A DNA stretch of 64,000 bases from DATJKD01 sp963834855 (GTDB lineage Bacteria > Pseudomonadota > Gammaproteobacteria > Steroidobacterales > Steroidobacteraceae): contig CAWIDH010000035.1 in the NCBI GenBank assembly GCA_963834855.1, forward strand, positions 1-64,000. Reading direction: 5' to 3'. This document shows, piece after piece, positions 18,325-30,376 of this stretch. The translations under genes were made by a program, and so were the position numbers. The notes under the pieces are model-generated. The model did no database searches. It had not been told where the DNA came from and was given only the letters and a program-made list of their open reading frames with translations. Position 1 is the stretch's first letter. Every line of letters begins with the position of its first letter.

Positions 18325-20497
18325 CGGCTCGCGCACGTGGCTTCGTTCGGCGTCATTTCCTACGGCCTGGCGAGCCTGGGATTCCTGCTGCTCACGCTGC
18401 TGCTCGCGACCAGCTGGGAAGGTCGTGCGCAGGGCGCGCGCCTGATCGCCGCCTGCGGGGTCACGTCCGCCTGGGCCGCCCTGATCGCCTATGCCGCGTG
18501 GCAACGGGTGATGCCGGTGGCGCTGGTGACCCTGGCCGAGTTCGTGCGCGACGGGGCGTGGCTGTTCGTGCTCGGCGGGCTGGTCGCGCGCGGCGGTCTG
18601 CCCGTCATGCTGTCGCGGGTGACGTACCTGCTGGCCGCGAGCGGCATCCTGCTCGCGGCCATTCCCCTGGTCGGCCAGCTCACCGGCGATCCGGGCCGGC
18701 TCGATCCCGCCGCCGTGCTCGTCTACGGCGGGCTCCTGATGGCGCTCGCCGCCCTGGTGCTCCTCGAGCAGGTCTTCCGCAACGCGAACCCCGCGGGGCG
18801 CTACGCACTCAAGTATTTCGTCATCGGCGTCGGCGTGCTGTTCAGCTACGACCTGTTCCTCTACTCGCAGGCGCAACTCGTCAACGGCGTCGAGGCGGCG
18901 AGCTGGGACGCCCGCGGCCTGGTGAACGCGCTCGTGCTCCCGTTGATCACGATCGGTGCGCGCAACAACCCGCAGTGGTCGCTGAAGGTGTTCGTATCGC
19001 GACAGGTCGTCTTCTACACGACGACGTTTCTCGCGGTCGGTGCCTACCTGCTCGTCATGGCACTCGGTGGCTACGTCATCAGGTTGTACGGCGGCACCTG
19101 GGGCCGCATCGCGCAGCTCGTGTTCTTCGCCGGCGCCGGGGCCGTGCTGGCGTCGCTCGTCGTCTCCTCGACCCTGCGGCGCCGTCTGCGCGTCTTCCTG
19201 AGCAAGCACTTCTACCGCAACAAGTACGACTATCGCGTCGAATGGCTGCGATTCATCGAAACGCTGTCGGCGCGCGACCCGGACGTCGGCACGCGCGAGA
19301 ACGCCGTGCGTTGCGTTGCGCAGATCGTCAACAGCGCCGGTGGCGTGCTGTACATGGCCGGCGAGTCGGGCGATGCGCTGGTTCCCGTCGCCGGATTTCC
19401 GGCCGGCAACTTCCATGTCGCGCGCTACCCGCCGGTGCCGGCGGACGACGAGCTGGTCGGGTTCCTGCGCCGGACGCAGTGGGTGGTGGACCTCGAGGAA
19501 TACCGGCGGGCCCCCGATCTCTACCACAACCTCGCGTTGCCGGAGTTCCTGCAGGGGCAGACGCGGTTGCGACTCGTGCTGCCGATCCTGCAGCACGACG
19601 CCCTGCTCGGTTTCGTCGTGCTGGCAGATCCACCACCACCCTTCGAGCTGACCTACGAGGACCGGGACCTGCTCCGCACCGCCGGCCGGCACGTCGCGAC
19701 CCACCTCGCGCAGCACGACGCCGATCGCAAGCTGGCCGAGAGCAGGCAGTTCGAGGCCTACCACCGCCTCACGGCCTTCGTGATGCATGACCTCAAGAAC
19801 CTGGCCGCTCAGCTGTCGCTGATCGTTGCAAACGCGGAGCGGCACCGGAGAAACCCGCAGTTCGTGGACGACGCGATCGGCACGATCGCGAATTCGACGG
19901 CGCGCATGCAGCGGCTGATCGAGCAGCTGCAGGGCCGCGAAGTCCAGAGCCTCAGCCGTCGCGTGTCCCTGTCCGACGCAGCGCGGCTCGCCTGCCGGCG
20001 GTGCGACGGTCGCCGCCCGGTGCCGGTCTTCGATGAGCCGGCCGAGGAGGCGCTGGTCGAAGCCGATCCCGAGCGTCTCGCGATGGTGATCGAGCACGTC
20101 GTGCGGAACGGCCAGGATGCGACGCCGGAGGACGGGTCGGTGTCGATCAGCATCCGGCCCAACTCGGGCTGGGTCACGCTGCGCATCGAAGACACGGGCT
20201 CAGGCATGTCGCGGGAGTTCGTGCGCGACCGGCTGTTCCGACCGTTCGACACGACCAAGGGCAGCAAGGGGATGGGAATCGGCGCTTATCAGGTTCGCGA
20301 GTACCTGATATCCGTCGGCGGACGCGTCGAGGTGCAGAGTGAGCCGGGAGCAGGTACCCGCGTCGATCTGCACTTCCCACTACCCGGCCTCGTTGGCCGA
20401 CGCCGGATAGAGGCTGAACCCATATCACAAATCCCGCGCGTATCTCCTTGTATCATTCGCGAAACCCCAGGCCCGTCGGCCGGGGCCAGGAGCGAGC

Positions 20498-21875
<1,378 letters not shown>

Positions 21876-21909
21876 ACATGGGCAACGATCGACGGGCGGA
21901 GACGGCATC

Positions 21910-24717
21910 GTGATCGAATCGACCGGGTTGCAGGTCCTGCGCCTGCGCGCGCCGGCGCCGCTTGGCGTGGTCGCCTGCGCCCTTGGCCTGCTCGCCTCCT
22001 GCGCGCCGAGCGGCGAGCGGCTCCTGGCGCGCGCGGAGCAGCAGCTGGCGAGCGGCGAGTTCCGCGCCGCCATGATCGACCTCAGGAACTACCTGTCGCG
22101 GAATCCGGACAATGCGCAGGCGAGAGCTCGTCTCAGCCTCGTAATGCTCGAGCTCGGCGACGTGGCCGCGGCGGAGGCCGAGCTCGCCAAGGCGAAGGAC
22201 CTCGGCGCGGCGCGCGAGCTGACGCTGATCGCCGACTGCAGACTGATGGTCGCGCGCGACGCGTACGAAAGCGTGCTCGAGGAATGCACCGCGCCTGCGA
22301 CGTCCCCGGATCTGGCGGTCGACGTGGCGATCGTGCGCGGCGATGCGCTAATCGGCCTCAAGCGGTACGAGGAGGCCCGCAGCAGCTTCGAGTCCGCCCT
22401 CATCGCACGACCGGACAGCCTCGGCGCCCTCCAGGGGCTCGCCGCGGCCGCATTCGCGACCGGCGGCATCGAAGAGGCACGAAAAGTGTTCGCGGGCGCG
22501 GACCGGTTCCGTGAGCTGCCCCGTTACTGGCAGGCGCTGGGGTCGCTGGAGTTGCAGGCCGGCGCCTACGAGCAGGCCGAGTCCGCCTTCGCGAACGCCG
22601 CGAAGTACGCGTCCGGCGATGCGGAGAGCCCGGACGCGCTCGCCGCGCTGGCGGGTCTCACCGAGGCGCAGCTGCGGCTCAACAAGCTCGACGCCGCCAA
22701 GGCGAGCAGCGAGCGGCTGCTGGCGGCCGCGCCCAGGAGCCCCGTCGCGAAGCTGCTGGCTGCGCAGGCGGCCGCAAGCGGTGGCGATCTGGTGCGGTCG
22801 CGCGAGCTGCTGGAGGAGGTTGTCAGCACCGAGCCGGCGAACCTGCAGGCGAGGGCCCTGCTCGGGCTCGTCAATCTGCGACAGGGCAATCTGGGGCAGG
22901 CCGAGATGCACCTGGCGTTCGTGGTGTCACGGCAGCCCGACAACATCCGGGCGCAGCAGCTGCTCGCCGAGGTGCGCAGCCGCCTGCAGTCGCCCGAGGA
23001 GACGCTGGAGACGCTCAAGCCCTCCCTGGATGGGCCACAGGCGGATCCGTCACTGCTGACGCTGGCGAGCCGTCTCAGCATGCAGAGCGGCAACCGCGAC
23101 GAGGCGCTCGCCTATCTCGCGCAGGCCGCAGACTCGACGCGCGAAAGGACTCCGGAGGCCCAGCTCGAGATCGCAGGCGGGTACCTCGCGGCGGGCGACC
23201 TCGACCGCGCCGTCGAATTGCTCGAGGACATGCCGGCCGACGCCGGTTCGCTGCAGCGTGACTCGCTCCTGATCGCAGCATTGCTGCGCCAGGGCAAGAT
23301 CGACGAGGCGATCGCGAAGGCGGACGCTATATCGGCCGCGGCGGGCGAAAGCTCCCCGGCTCGCAACGTCGCCGCGGCAACCTATGCGGCTGCCGGCCAG
23401 CCGGAGCGTGCCCGGGCCGAGTATGCGAAGGTGCTCGCGGTCAAGCCCTCGGACGTCGCGACCCTGCTGAATCTCGCCCGGCTCGACCTGCACGAGCGCA
23501 AGACGGATGCGGCGTCGAAGCGCCTCCACGCGGTGCTCGAGCAGGACCCGAAGAATCTCGCCGCGCAGCTCGGTCTGTCCGCTGCCGCGCGGCTCGCCGG
23601 CGATGCGCAGGGTGCCGAGCAGTGGATACGCCGGGTGAACGCGGATCATCCGGATTCGCTGCCGGCGAAGCTGGCTGTCGCACAGTTCTATCTGGGCAAT
23701 CGGGACTACGGGCAGGCGCGCCAGGTGGCCAACGATGCGGTCAGGCTCGCACCCGAAAGCGCAGCCGCGGTCAACCTGCGCGGGCTCGCCGAGCTCGGCG
23801 CGGGTGACGCGGCGGCCGCGATCGCCAGCCTGCAGGAAGCCGTGCAGATGGCGCCGCAGTCGGTCGGTTACCGGCTCAACCTCGGCCGCGCACTGGCCCT
23901 GCAGCGTGACGCCGAGGGTGCGTTGGGGGCTTTCGACGCGGCGCTCAGGATCGACAGCGATCTGCTGCCGGCGCTCTACCTGGCTGCGACGACGGCCCTG
24001 CAGGCGCGCCAGGTCGAACGGGCGGCGGGTTACGTGGAGCGGCTGCGCAGAGCCGCACCTGACGCGCCGGCAGCCATGCGCGTCGAAGGCGATCTCGCGA
24101 TGGCGCAGAAGCGCTACGCCGATGCGGTTGGCTACTACGACAAGGCGCTTGCGAGCGGAGGCGATACGCTGCTCGTCGGAGCCCGCTATCGCGCTGCCCG
24201 CCTGTCGGGTGCCAAGAGGCCCGAGAAGATCATCCAGGACTGGCTCGCAAAGCGGCCCGAGGACACGACGGCACGCATCCTGCTCGCCGAGCACTATGAG
24301 CAGGGCGGCGATACGACGCGGGCGATACGCGAATACGAGGCGGTGCTCGAACGGTCGCCGAAGAACGCCGTCGCGCTCAACAACCTGGCGGTCATCTACC
24401 AGCGTACAGGCGATACGCGCGCGCGCGACCTGGCCCGCCGCGCATACGAAGCCGCGCCGGGCAGCGCCGCGATCCAGGACACCTACGGCTGGCTGCTGGT
24501 CGAGCAGGGGGACGTGGACCGGGGGCTCGAGCTGCTCCGCGGCGCTGCGAAGGCCATGCCGGGCTCGCCGGAGGTGCAGTTTCACCTCGGGGCCGCGCTC
24601 GCGCGCAAGGGGCTCGACGCGGAAGCGACCCCGGTGCTCGAGAAGGTCGTGCGCTCCGGTGCGCCCGCCGGTCTCAGGGCGGATGCCCAGCGCGAACTCG
24701 CCCGGCTGGCGGATTGA
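21910..24717 (+). CDS. prsT: PEP-CTERM system TPR-repeat lipoprotein PrsT
   Basis: Large lipoprotein of 935 residues, the family length. The GTG start at 21910 has GGAG eight bases upstream. The lipobox LLASC is near residue 31. The rest is a continuous array of tetratricopeptide repeats (for example EARSSFESALIARPDSLGAL and REYEAVLERSPKNAVALNNL), so it is a protein-protein scaffold at the periplasmic face. Members of this family always occur with prsK/prsR and exosortase A and are thought to aid EPS or PEP-CTERM export. It ends 3 bases before the export lipoprotein gene. Intact, with very high GC third positions. Confidence 0.93.
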   Translation: MIESTGLQVLRLRAPAPLGVVACALGLLASCAPSGERLLARAEQQLASGEFRAAMIDLRNYLSRNPDNAQARARLSLVMLELGDVAAAEAELAKAKDLGAARELTLIADCRLMVARDAYESVLEECTAPATSPDLAVDVAIVRGDALIGLKRYEEARSSFESALIARPDSLGALQGLAAAAFATGGIEEARKVFAGADRFRELPRYWQALGSLELQAGAYEQAESAFANAAKYASGDAESPDALAALAGLTEAQLRLNKLDAAKASSERLLAAAPRSPVAKLLAAQAAASGGDLVRSRELLEEVVSTEPANLQARALLGLVNLRQGNLGQAEMHLAFVVSRQPDNIRAQQLLAEVRSRLQSPEETLETLKPSLDGPQADPSLLTLASRLSMQSGNRDEALAYLAQAADSTRERTPEAQLEIAGGYLAAGDLDRAVELLEDMPADAGSLQRDSLLIAALLRQGKIDEAIAKADAISAAAGESSPARNVAAATYAAAGQPERARAEYAKVLAVKPSDVATLLNLARLDLHERKTDAASKRLHAVLEQDPKNLAAQLGLSAAARLAGDAQGAEQWIRRVNADHPDSLPAKLAVAQFYLGNRDYGQARQVANDAVRLAPESAAAVNLRGLAELGAGDAAAAIASLQEAVQMAPQSVGYRLNLGRALALQRDAEGALGAFDAALRIDSDLLPALYLAATTALQARQVERAAGYVERLRRAAPDAPAAMRVEGDLAMAQKRYADAVGYYDKALASGGDTLLVGARYRAARLSGAKRPEKIIQDWLAKRPEDTTARILLAEHYEQGGDTTRAIREYEAVLERSPKNAVALNNLAVIYQRTGDTRARDLARRAYEAAPGSAAIQDTYGWLLVEQGDVDRGLELLRGAAKAMPGSPEVQFHLGAALARKGLDAEATPVLEKVVRSGAPAGLRADAQRELARLAD

Positions 24718-24720
24718 TCC

Positions 24721-25383
24721 ATGGTGGCATGCATACGAAAAAAGGTTGAACAGAGCATGAGAAAACCTGCGACCGGGTCTCTGATGATGGGCGCGTTGCT
24801 GGCCGTTTCGCTGCTGGCTGCCGCCTGCGGCGGCCGCACCAAGGTGGTGGATGCGCCGCCGGCCGAGGCGGCCGTGCAGACCGAATACCGCATCGGCCCC
24901 GGCGACAGCCTGCAGGTGTTCGTCTGGAACCATCCGGAGCTGAGCGTCACCGTGCCGGTGCGACCCGACGGGCTGATCTCGACCCCGCTGGTCGAGAACA
25001 TGCTGGCCGGTGGTAAGACCCCGAGCCAGCTGTCGCGCGACATGGAGAAATCGCTGGCCGAATACGTGCGATCGCCCACGGTCAACGTGATCGTCACGAG
25101 TTTCGTCGGCGCGCTCGCCGACCAGGTGCGCGTCGTCGGGCAGGCGCAGAAACCCCAGGCCCTGCCGTATCGCGCCAACATGACCGTGCTGGACGTGATG
25201 ATCGCCGTCGGGGGCCTGAGCGAATTCGCGGCCGGCAACCGCGCCGTGGTCGTGCGCCAGGACGGCGACAAGAACCTGCGCATACCGGTGCGGCTGTCGG
25301 ACCTGATGAACGACGGCGACATCGGCGCGAACCTGACGATGCGGCCGGGTGACGTGCTCATCATTCCCGAATCGAGATTCTGA
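24721..25383 (+). CDS. XrtA-system polysaccharide export lipoprotein (Wza/EpsD-like)
   Basis: 220 residues, a short Wza-type outer-membrane export protein. The lipobox LLAAAC is near residue 36. It is followed by the polysaccharide biosynthesis/export domain (YRIGPGDSLQVFVWNHPELS, VRPDGLIS) and SLBB segments (VRVVGQAQKPQ, MTVLDVMIAVGGL, RPGDVLIIPESRF). Length matches the compact exosortase-associated family rather than the 380-residue Wza. The start at 24721 overlaps nothing, but ATG 24757 (MRKPATG) gives a more typical signal peptide and may be the true start. It works with the chain-length protein and kinase that follow. Confidence 0.92.
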   Translation: MVACIRKKVEQSMRKPATGSLMMGALLAVSLLAAACGGRTKVVDAPPAEAAVQTEYRIGPGDSLQVFVWNHPELSVTVPVRPDGLISTPLVENMLAGGKTPSQLSRDMEKSLAEYVRSPTVNVIVTSFVGALADQVRVVGQAQKPQALPYRANMTVLDVMIAVGGLSEFAAGNRAVVVRQDGDKNLRIPVRLSDLMNDGDIGANLTMRPGDVLIIPESRF

Positions 25384-25425
25384 GTCGCGCCGCGACAGGA
25401 ATCCGCAACCGGAGCTCGAACGGAC

Positions 25426-27033
25426 ATGCAGGACTTACTCGCACAACTCTTGCTGATGCTGCGCGGTGCCTGGCGCTACCGCTGGCCGGCGCTCGCGCTG
25501 ACGTGGGTGGTTGCGCTCGCCGGCTGGCTGGCCGTGGCGTCGTTGCCGGACCGCTTCGAGGCGCGCACCCGCGTCTACGTCGACACCGAATCCCTGCTCA
25601 AGCCACTGCTCGAGGGCATCGCGGTCAATCGCGACGTCATGAGCCAGGTCGCGATGATGCAGGCGGTCATGCTGAGCCGGCCCAACCTGGAGAAAGTCGC
25701 CCGCCAGACCGACCTGCTCCTCCGCGCGGACTCGCGCGGGGACCAGGAGCGGGTGATCGATTCGCTGCAGGAGCGCATCCAGCTCGAGGGGTCCCAGGCG
25801 ATCGGTGCGGCGCGCCGCGCCCGGGTGTCGAACCAGTTCATGGTCAGCTTCGAGGACTCCAATCCGAAGTCCGCCCACCGCGTGGTCCAGTCGCTGCTCG
25901 ACACCTTCATGGAGGACAGCCTGGGGCTGAAGCGCAGCGACGCCGGCGTCGCAGAACGCTTCCTCCGGCAGCAGCTAGGCGACTACGAGCGCAAGCTCCT
26001 CGAGGCCGAGTCGCGGCTGGCGGACTTCAAGAAGACCAACGTGGGACTCATGCCGGGCACGCAGGGCGACTACTACCAGCGGCTCGACCAGGCCATGGCA
26101 CAGCTCGATGCGCTGCGTACGCAGCACCGCCAGCTCTCGGAGCGCCGCAATGAGCTCACGCGACAGCTGCAGGGCGAGGAACCGACCTTCGGCCTGTCGG
26201 CGCCTGTCGGCTCGGCGCCGATCGACAGCCAGATCGCTTCCTACCAGGCGCGCATCGACCAGATGCTGCTGCAGTACACCGACAAGCATCCCGAGATCGT
26301 CGCCCTGCGCGACACGATCGCGAGGCTGGAGGAGGAAAAGAGCCAGGGCGCCAAGGTGTCCGCCACTGTCGCCCCGCCGACCTCCGGCAGCACCGGCGAG
26401 GACCTGCTGATGCGCAGCCTCGACATGAACCCGGTGTACCAGAGCATGAAGATCGCGCTCAGCCAGGCCGAGGCGCAGCTGGCGGAGGTCCGCGGGCAGA
26501 TCGGAGCCCAGGAACAGGCCATCGGCAACCTGCAATCGCGCATGGACGCCATACCCGAGGTCGAGGCCGAGCTCGCGCGGCTCAACCGTGACTACGTGGT
26601 CAACAAGGCGCAGTACGATCAGCTGCTGCAGAGGCTGGAGTCGGCCCGTATCTCGCAGCGCGCCGACCAGAGCACCGAGGACGTCAAGTTCCGCGTGATC
26701 GAGCCGCCGACGGTGCCGGTGGCACCGAGCGGGCCGGAGCGCGCGCTGCTCTCCGCGCTCGTGCTGCTCGCCAGCCTGGGTGCCGGACTCGGTTTCGCCC
26801 TGCTTCTGCAGCAGGTACGGCCCGTGTTCTCGACCAAGGACACCCTGCGGCAGGTGACGGGCCTGCCGGTGCTCGGTTCGGTGACTGCCGCCGTGCTGCA
26901 GAGCTTCGTGCCCTGGTACCGGCGCCAGACCGCGCTGGTCGGCGGCGCGCTCGCGGCACTCGCGGCCGCGTTCCTGCTCAATCTGCTTCTGCAGCAAAAC
27001 GTGCGTGCGATGCTGCGCAATCTGCTGGGGTAA
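25426..27033 (+). CDS. XrtA-system polysaccharide chain-length determinant (Wzz/PCP family)
   Basis: 535 residues with an N-terminal membrane helix (about 18-38), a long periplasmic coiled-coil region (about 150-400: QQLGDYERKLLEAESRLADF, DALRTQHRQLSERRNEL, YTDKHPEIVALRDTIARLEE), then a Pro-rich PPTVPVAPSGP motif and C-terminal membrane helices near 435 and 510. This is a polysaccharide co-polymerase that sets chain length together with the tyrosine kinase 3 bases downstream. An additional C-terminal membrane helix (AAFLLNLLL) is usual in this exosortase-linked subfamily. Intact. Confidence 0.92.
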   Translation: MQDLLAQLLLMLRGAWRYRWPALALTWVVALAGWLAVASLPDRFEARTRVYVDTESLLKPLLEGIAVNRDVMSQVAMMQAVMLSRPNLEKVARQTDLLLRADSRGDQERVIDSLQERIQLEGSQAIGAARRARVSNQFMVSFEDSNPKSAHRVVQSLLDTFMEDSLGLKRSDAGVAERFLRQQLGDYERKLLEAESRLADFKKTNVGLMPGTQGDYYQRLDQAMAQLDALRTQHRQLSERRNELTRQLQGEEPTFGLSAPVGSAPIDSQIASYQARIDQMLLQYTDKHPEIVALRDTIARLEEEKSQGAKVSATVAPPTSGSTGEDLLMRSLDMNPVYQSMKIALSQAEAQLAEVRGQIGAQEQAIGNLQSRMDAIPEVEAELARLNRDYVVNKAQYDQLLQRLESARISQRADQSTEDVKFRVIEPPTVPVAPSGPERALLSALVLLASLGAGLGFALLLQQVRPVFSTKDTLRQVTGLPVLGSVTAAVLQSFVPWYRRQTALVGGALAALAAAFLLNLLLQQNVRAMLRNLLG

Positions 27034-27036
27034 GCC

Positions 27037-27936
27037 ATGTCAATCGTCGAAAAGGCGCTGCTGAAAGCGCAGCTCAAGACCGAACGCCAGGCCGCAAGGG
27101 ACGCGGCTGCGCAGGTGACGCCTGTCGCACCGGAATCGGGCCATCCGGTCCATCCTGGTGCTGCAATGCGCGAGGCCAGACCCGCCGGCGGCGGGACGGT
27201 AGTACTCGACTTCGTGCAGCTGCGCCACGACGGGCGGCTGGCGCCCGAGACTCTGTCGCACCGTACCGAGGAGGAATTCCGCCGCATCAAGTGGCCGCTG
27301 CTGAACGCGATCGCGCACCGCGAAGGGGCCGGGCGTGCCGACAACAACATCGTGCTCGTCACGAGCGCCATCCCTGGTGAGGGCAAGACGTTCAACGCGC
27401 TCAACCTCGCCCTCAGCATCGCGCGCGACCGCGACCTGGAGGTCCTGCTGGTCGATGGCGACGTCGCGCAGCCCTCGCTCACTTCGAGCCTCGGCCTGGC
27501 CGGGCGTCCCGGGATCACCAACCTGCTGCGTGACACGACCCTGCAGCTCGACGACATCGTATACGCGACCAACATCCCGCAGCTCGAAGTGGTGCCGGCG
27601 GGTGCGCGTCACGACAATGCGCCGGAGCTCCTTGCGAGTGCCCGTATGGCAGACGTCGTCGAACAGCTCTGCGCGCGCGCGTCGCCCGGGGTCGTGATCG
27701 TCGATTCGCCGCCCGTGCTCGCGGCCAACGAGGCGCAGGTGATGACCCGTTACGCGGGCCAGGTCCTGATGGTGGTGCGTGCCGATTCGACCGAGCAGCG
27801 GGTCCTCACCGAGGCGCTGACGCTGATCGACCGGTCCCGGCCGGTGAGCGCGGTGCTCAACCGCGTAGAGCCCTCGCTCGTGAGCCGCTACTACAGTCAC
27901 TACTACTACGGTTATGGCAGGAGTCCCGCCAAATGA
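27037..27936 (+). CDS. XrtA-associated tyrosine autokinase
   Basis: BY-kinase of 299 residues. Walker A is SAIPGEGKTF, Walker A' VLLVDGDV and Walker B VIVDSPP. The C-terminal tyrosine cluster YYSHYYYGYG is the autophosphorylation site. It controls polymer length and export by cycling phosphorylation with the co-polymerase encoded just upstream, which is a separate protein here as in other exosortase loci. Its stop overlaps the start of the next gene by 4 bases (ATGA). Intact. Confidence 0.93.
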   Translation: MSIVEKALLKAQLKTERQAARDAAAQVTPVAPESGHPVHPGAAMREARPAGGGTVVLDFVQLRHDGRLAPETLSHRTEEEFRRIKWPLLNAIAHREGAGRADNNIVLVTSAIPGEGKTFNALNLALSIARDRDLEVLLVDGDVAQPSLTSSLGLAGRPGITNLLRDTTLQLDDIVYATNIPQLEVVPAGARHDNAPELLASARMADVVEQLCARASPGVVIVDSPPVLAANEAQVMTRYAGQVLMVVRADSTEQRVLTEALTLIDRSRPVSAVLNRVEPSLVSRYYSHYYYGYGRSPAK

Positions 27937-29472
27937 CGGGTCGCGGTCTCCGGTGCGTCACGGCCCGGTGCGCTGCTGCGGCGATACTGTTGCACGGCGG
28001 CACGGTACTCGCGGATCCCTACCAGTATGACCTGCGGTCCAGGTTCATTCGCGAGGTCGACGAGAAGGAGCGTCCCCCGGGACTCGATCTGCAACCGCGC
28101 ATCGATTCCGCGCTGCTCTTCGTCGGCAACATCAACCTCGCCGAGAACTCGGCGGACGAGGTCGACGTCGCCGGCATCGAGGCGGCGCCCGGGCTGTACG
28201 CAACCTATCGCAGCAACCGCGCGGATGCGAGCCTCGATTACTCGCTGATCGGCCGGGCCTTCGAGGACGAGGACTACGACTCGGTGTCGCACCTGCTGTC
28301 GGCGCACGGGCGCTACATGCTGGTGCAGGACCTCTTCTTCGTGCATGCCCAGGCCGGTTACAGCGATTCGATCATCGACGCGTCCCGGAGCACCAACTAC
28401 GGCGGAACGGGTCTGTTCAACCGCTCGAACATCGAGGAGACGGGTCGCGCGTCGATCACTCCGAGCCTGACGCACCAGTTCGGAGGATTCCAGTTCGACG
28501 CAAGCTACACCTACGGCCGGGTCTGGTATTTCGAATCCGACGACGTGGCCAACGCCGACCCGATCTTCTTAGCCGGTTTCAACGAGGATTCGGAGGACCA
28601 GAGGGCCTACGTGAGCCTTGGCACGCGCGATCCCGACAATGCGGCGACGCTCAAGGCGTTCTACGAGTGGCAGGAGCTCCACCTACGAGACGAGCCTGCC
28701 GTACAGCTACGAGCGGACCGGGCTCGATACGTCGTTGCGGCTGACGCGGACCCTGCGCCTGGTCGCCGACGGCGGCGCTCGAGAGCGATCTCACGGAAGA
28801 CACGACGGACGGCGGACTCGACACCGAATTCTGGCATGCGGGCTTCCGATGGCAGCCGGATAGCCGAACCTATTTCGACGCCCGCTACGGCGAGCGCTTC
28901 TTCGGCGACAGCTACAGCCTGGAGGCGAGCCGCGACGGCAGGTGGCTCACGCTCAGGGCGTCGTATAGCGAGGACCCCGAGGTCGAGACGCGCCGCATCG
29001 GCATCGATTTCGATCCCGACGATTTCCCGCTGCTACCCTCGCCGGACTTCTCGTTCCTGTCGGCCTTGCCCTACGTGCGCAAGGACGCGGTCCTGACGGC
29101 GATCGCCGAGGGCGCGCGCACGCAATTGCGCCTCGACGTCTACGACCGCAAGCGCGAATACATCCAGGCATGGTGCCCGACGAGGAGCTGACGGGGGTGC
29201 TGTTCAACGTGGCGCGCGACTTCGGCAGGGACCTGTACGGCGAGTTCGAGGCGCGCTACGAGGATATCCTGCGTGGCCAGCAGTCCTTCGTGCTGCCCCT
29301 GCCGCCCGGCCCGGTGCAGTTCCACGACTACGACCGCGACGCCCTGGTGCGGCTGACCTGGGAGGCGTACCGGAACTTCACGACCAGCGCCGAGGCCGGC
29401 TATCTCGCCCGCTCGGGCGATAGCCACTACGACGGCGAGTGGCTGGCGTTCCGATTCCGCTACACGTTCTAG
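27933..29472 (+). CDS. exosortase-associated outer-membrane beta-barrel protein (TIGR03016-like, frameshifted)
   Basis: ATG at 27933 starts a signal peptide (AAAAILLHGG, cleavage after VLA). The mature part alternates aromatic and polar residues like a porin (LDYSLIGRAFEDEDYDS, GRYMLVQDLFFVHAQAGY, YTYGRVWYFES) and ends in FRFRYTF, a typical barrel C-terminus with terminal Phe. Frame changes near 28683, 28780 and 29172 split it into three frames. The total of about 513 residues fits the family seen after the tyrosine kinase in XrtA loci. It probably forms the outer-membrane part of EPS secretion or anchors it. Confidence 0.82.
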
Positions 29473-29490
29473 CGTCCGTGGGGACCCGAC

Positions 29491-30376
29491 TTGCACACGC
29501 CCGCACAGGAGATGCTCCAGGAGCACGGACGCTTCGCGTCGGCCTCGCCGCGCAACGCGATGACCGTCGACGTCGAGGAGTATTTCCAGGTCGCGGCGTT
29601 CGAGGACCGGATCCGGCGTGACGCCTGGGATCGCTATCCGTCCCGCGTCGGGCTGAACACGGGTCGCGTTCTCGACTCGTTCGCCGAGCACGGCATCCAC
29701 GCGACGTTCTTCGTGCTCGGCTGGGTGGCCGAGCGCGCGCCGCAACTCGTGCGCCGGATCGTGGACGAGGGGCACGAGCTCGCGAGCCACGGCTACGACC
29801 ACACCCGCGCGACCATGCTGGACCGGGCGGCGTTCGCGGCCGACGTGACCCGGACGAAGCGGACGCTCGAGGACCTGTCCGGGCGCGCCGTGCGCGGGTA
29901 TCGGGCACCCGTCCTACTCGATCGGGGCGCACAACCTGTGGGCGCTCGACGTGCTGCGCGACGCCGGCTACTCCTACAGCTCGAGCATCTATCCGATCCG
30001 GCACGACCTGTATGGCATGCCCGAGGCGCCGCGCTTCGCATTTCGCCTGCACCGTGATTCGATCCTCGAGCTTCCGGTGACCACCGTCGAGCTCGCCGGG
30101 CGCAAGCTTCCGGCAGGCGGCGGCGGGTATTTCAGGCTCCTGCCGTATCCGGTCTATGCCTGGGCCCTGCGCCGCGTCAACGACCGCGACCGGCAGCCGG
30201 GTATCTTCTATTTCCATCCCTGGGAGGTCGACCCGGAGCAGCCCCGTATCGACGGGGCGTCGCTGCGGTCGCGATTCCGTCACTACGTGAACCTCGACAC
30301 GATGGAACCGCGCCTGCGACGGCTCCTGCGCGATTTCCGCTGGGGGCGCATGGATGAGGTCTTTCCGATTGCTTGA
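29491..30376 (+). CDS. XrtA-system polysaccharide deacetylase (frameshift)
   Basis: NodB-type deacetylase with the exosortase-linked C-terminal extension (DUF3473). The catalytic start MTVDVEEYF has the metal-site Asp. ELASHGYDH gives the metal-binding His pair and RGYRAP the third motif. An extra C near 29908 shifts the frame, after which YSIGAHNLWALDVLRDAGY continues. The C-terminal GIFYFHPWEVDPEQPR is the usual DUF3473 signature. TTG at 29491 is the listed start; ATG 29560 is an alternative. It removes N-acetyl groups from the exported glycan, probably in the periplasm or during assembly. It overlaps the next gene by 23 bases. Confidence 0.9.

Noticed and set aside
17038..20097. Very long minus-strand open frame (over 1000 codons) opposite the sugar transferase and prsK
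   Set aside because: It is the shadow of two well-recognised plus-strand genes in GC-rich DNA; the translation is Arg/His/Asp-rich with no family similarity.
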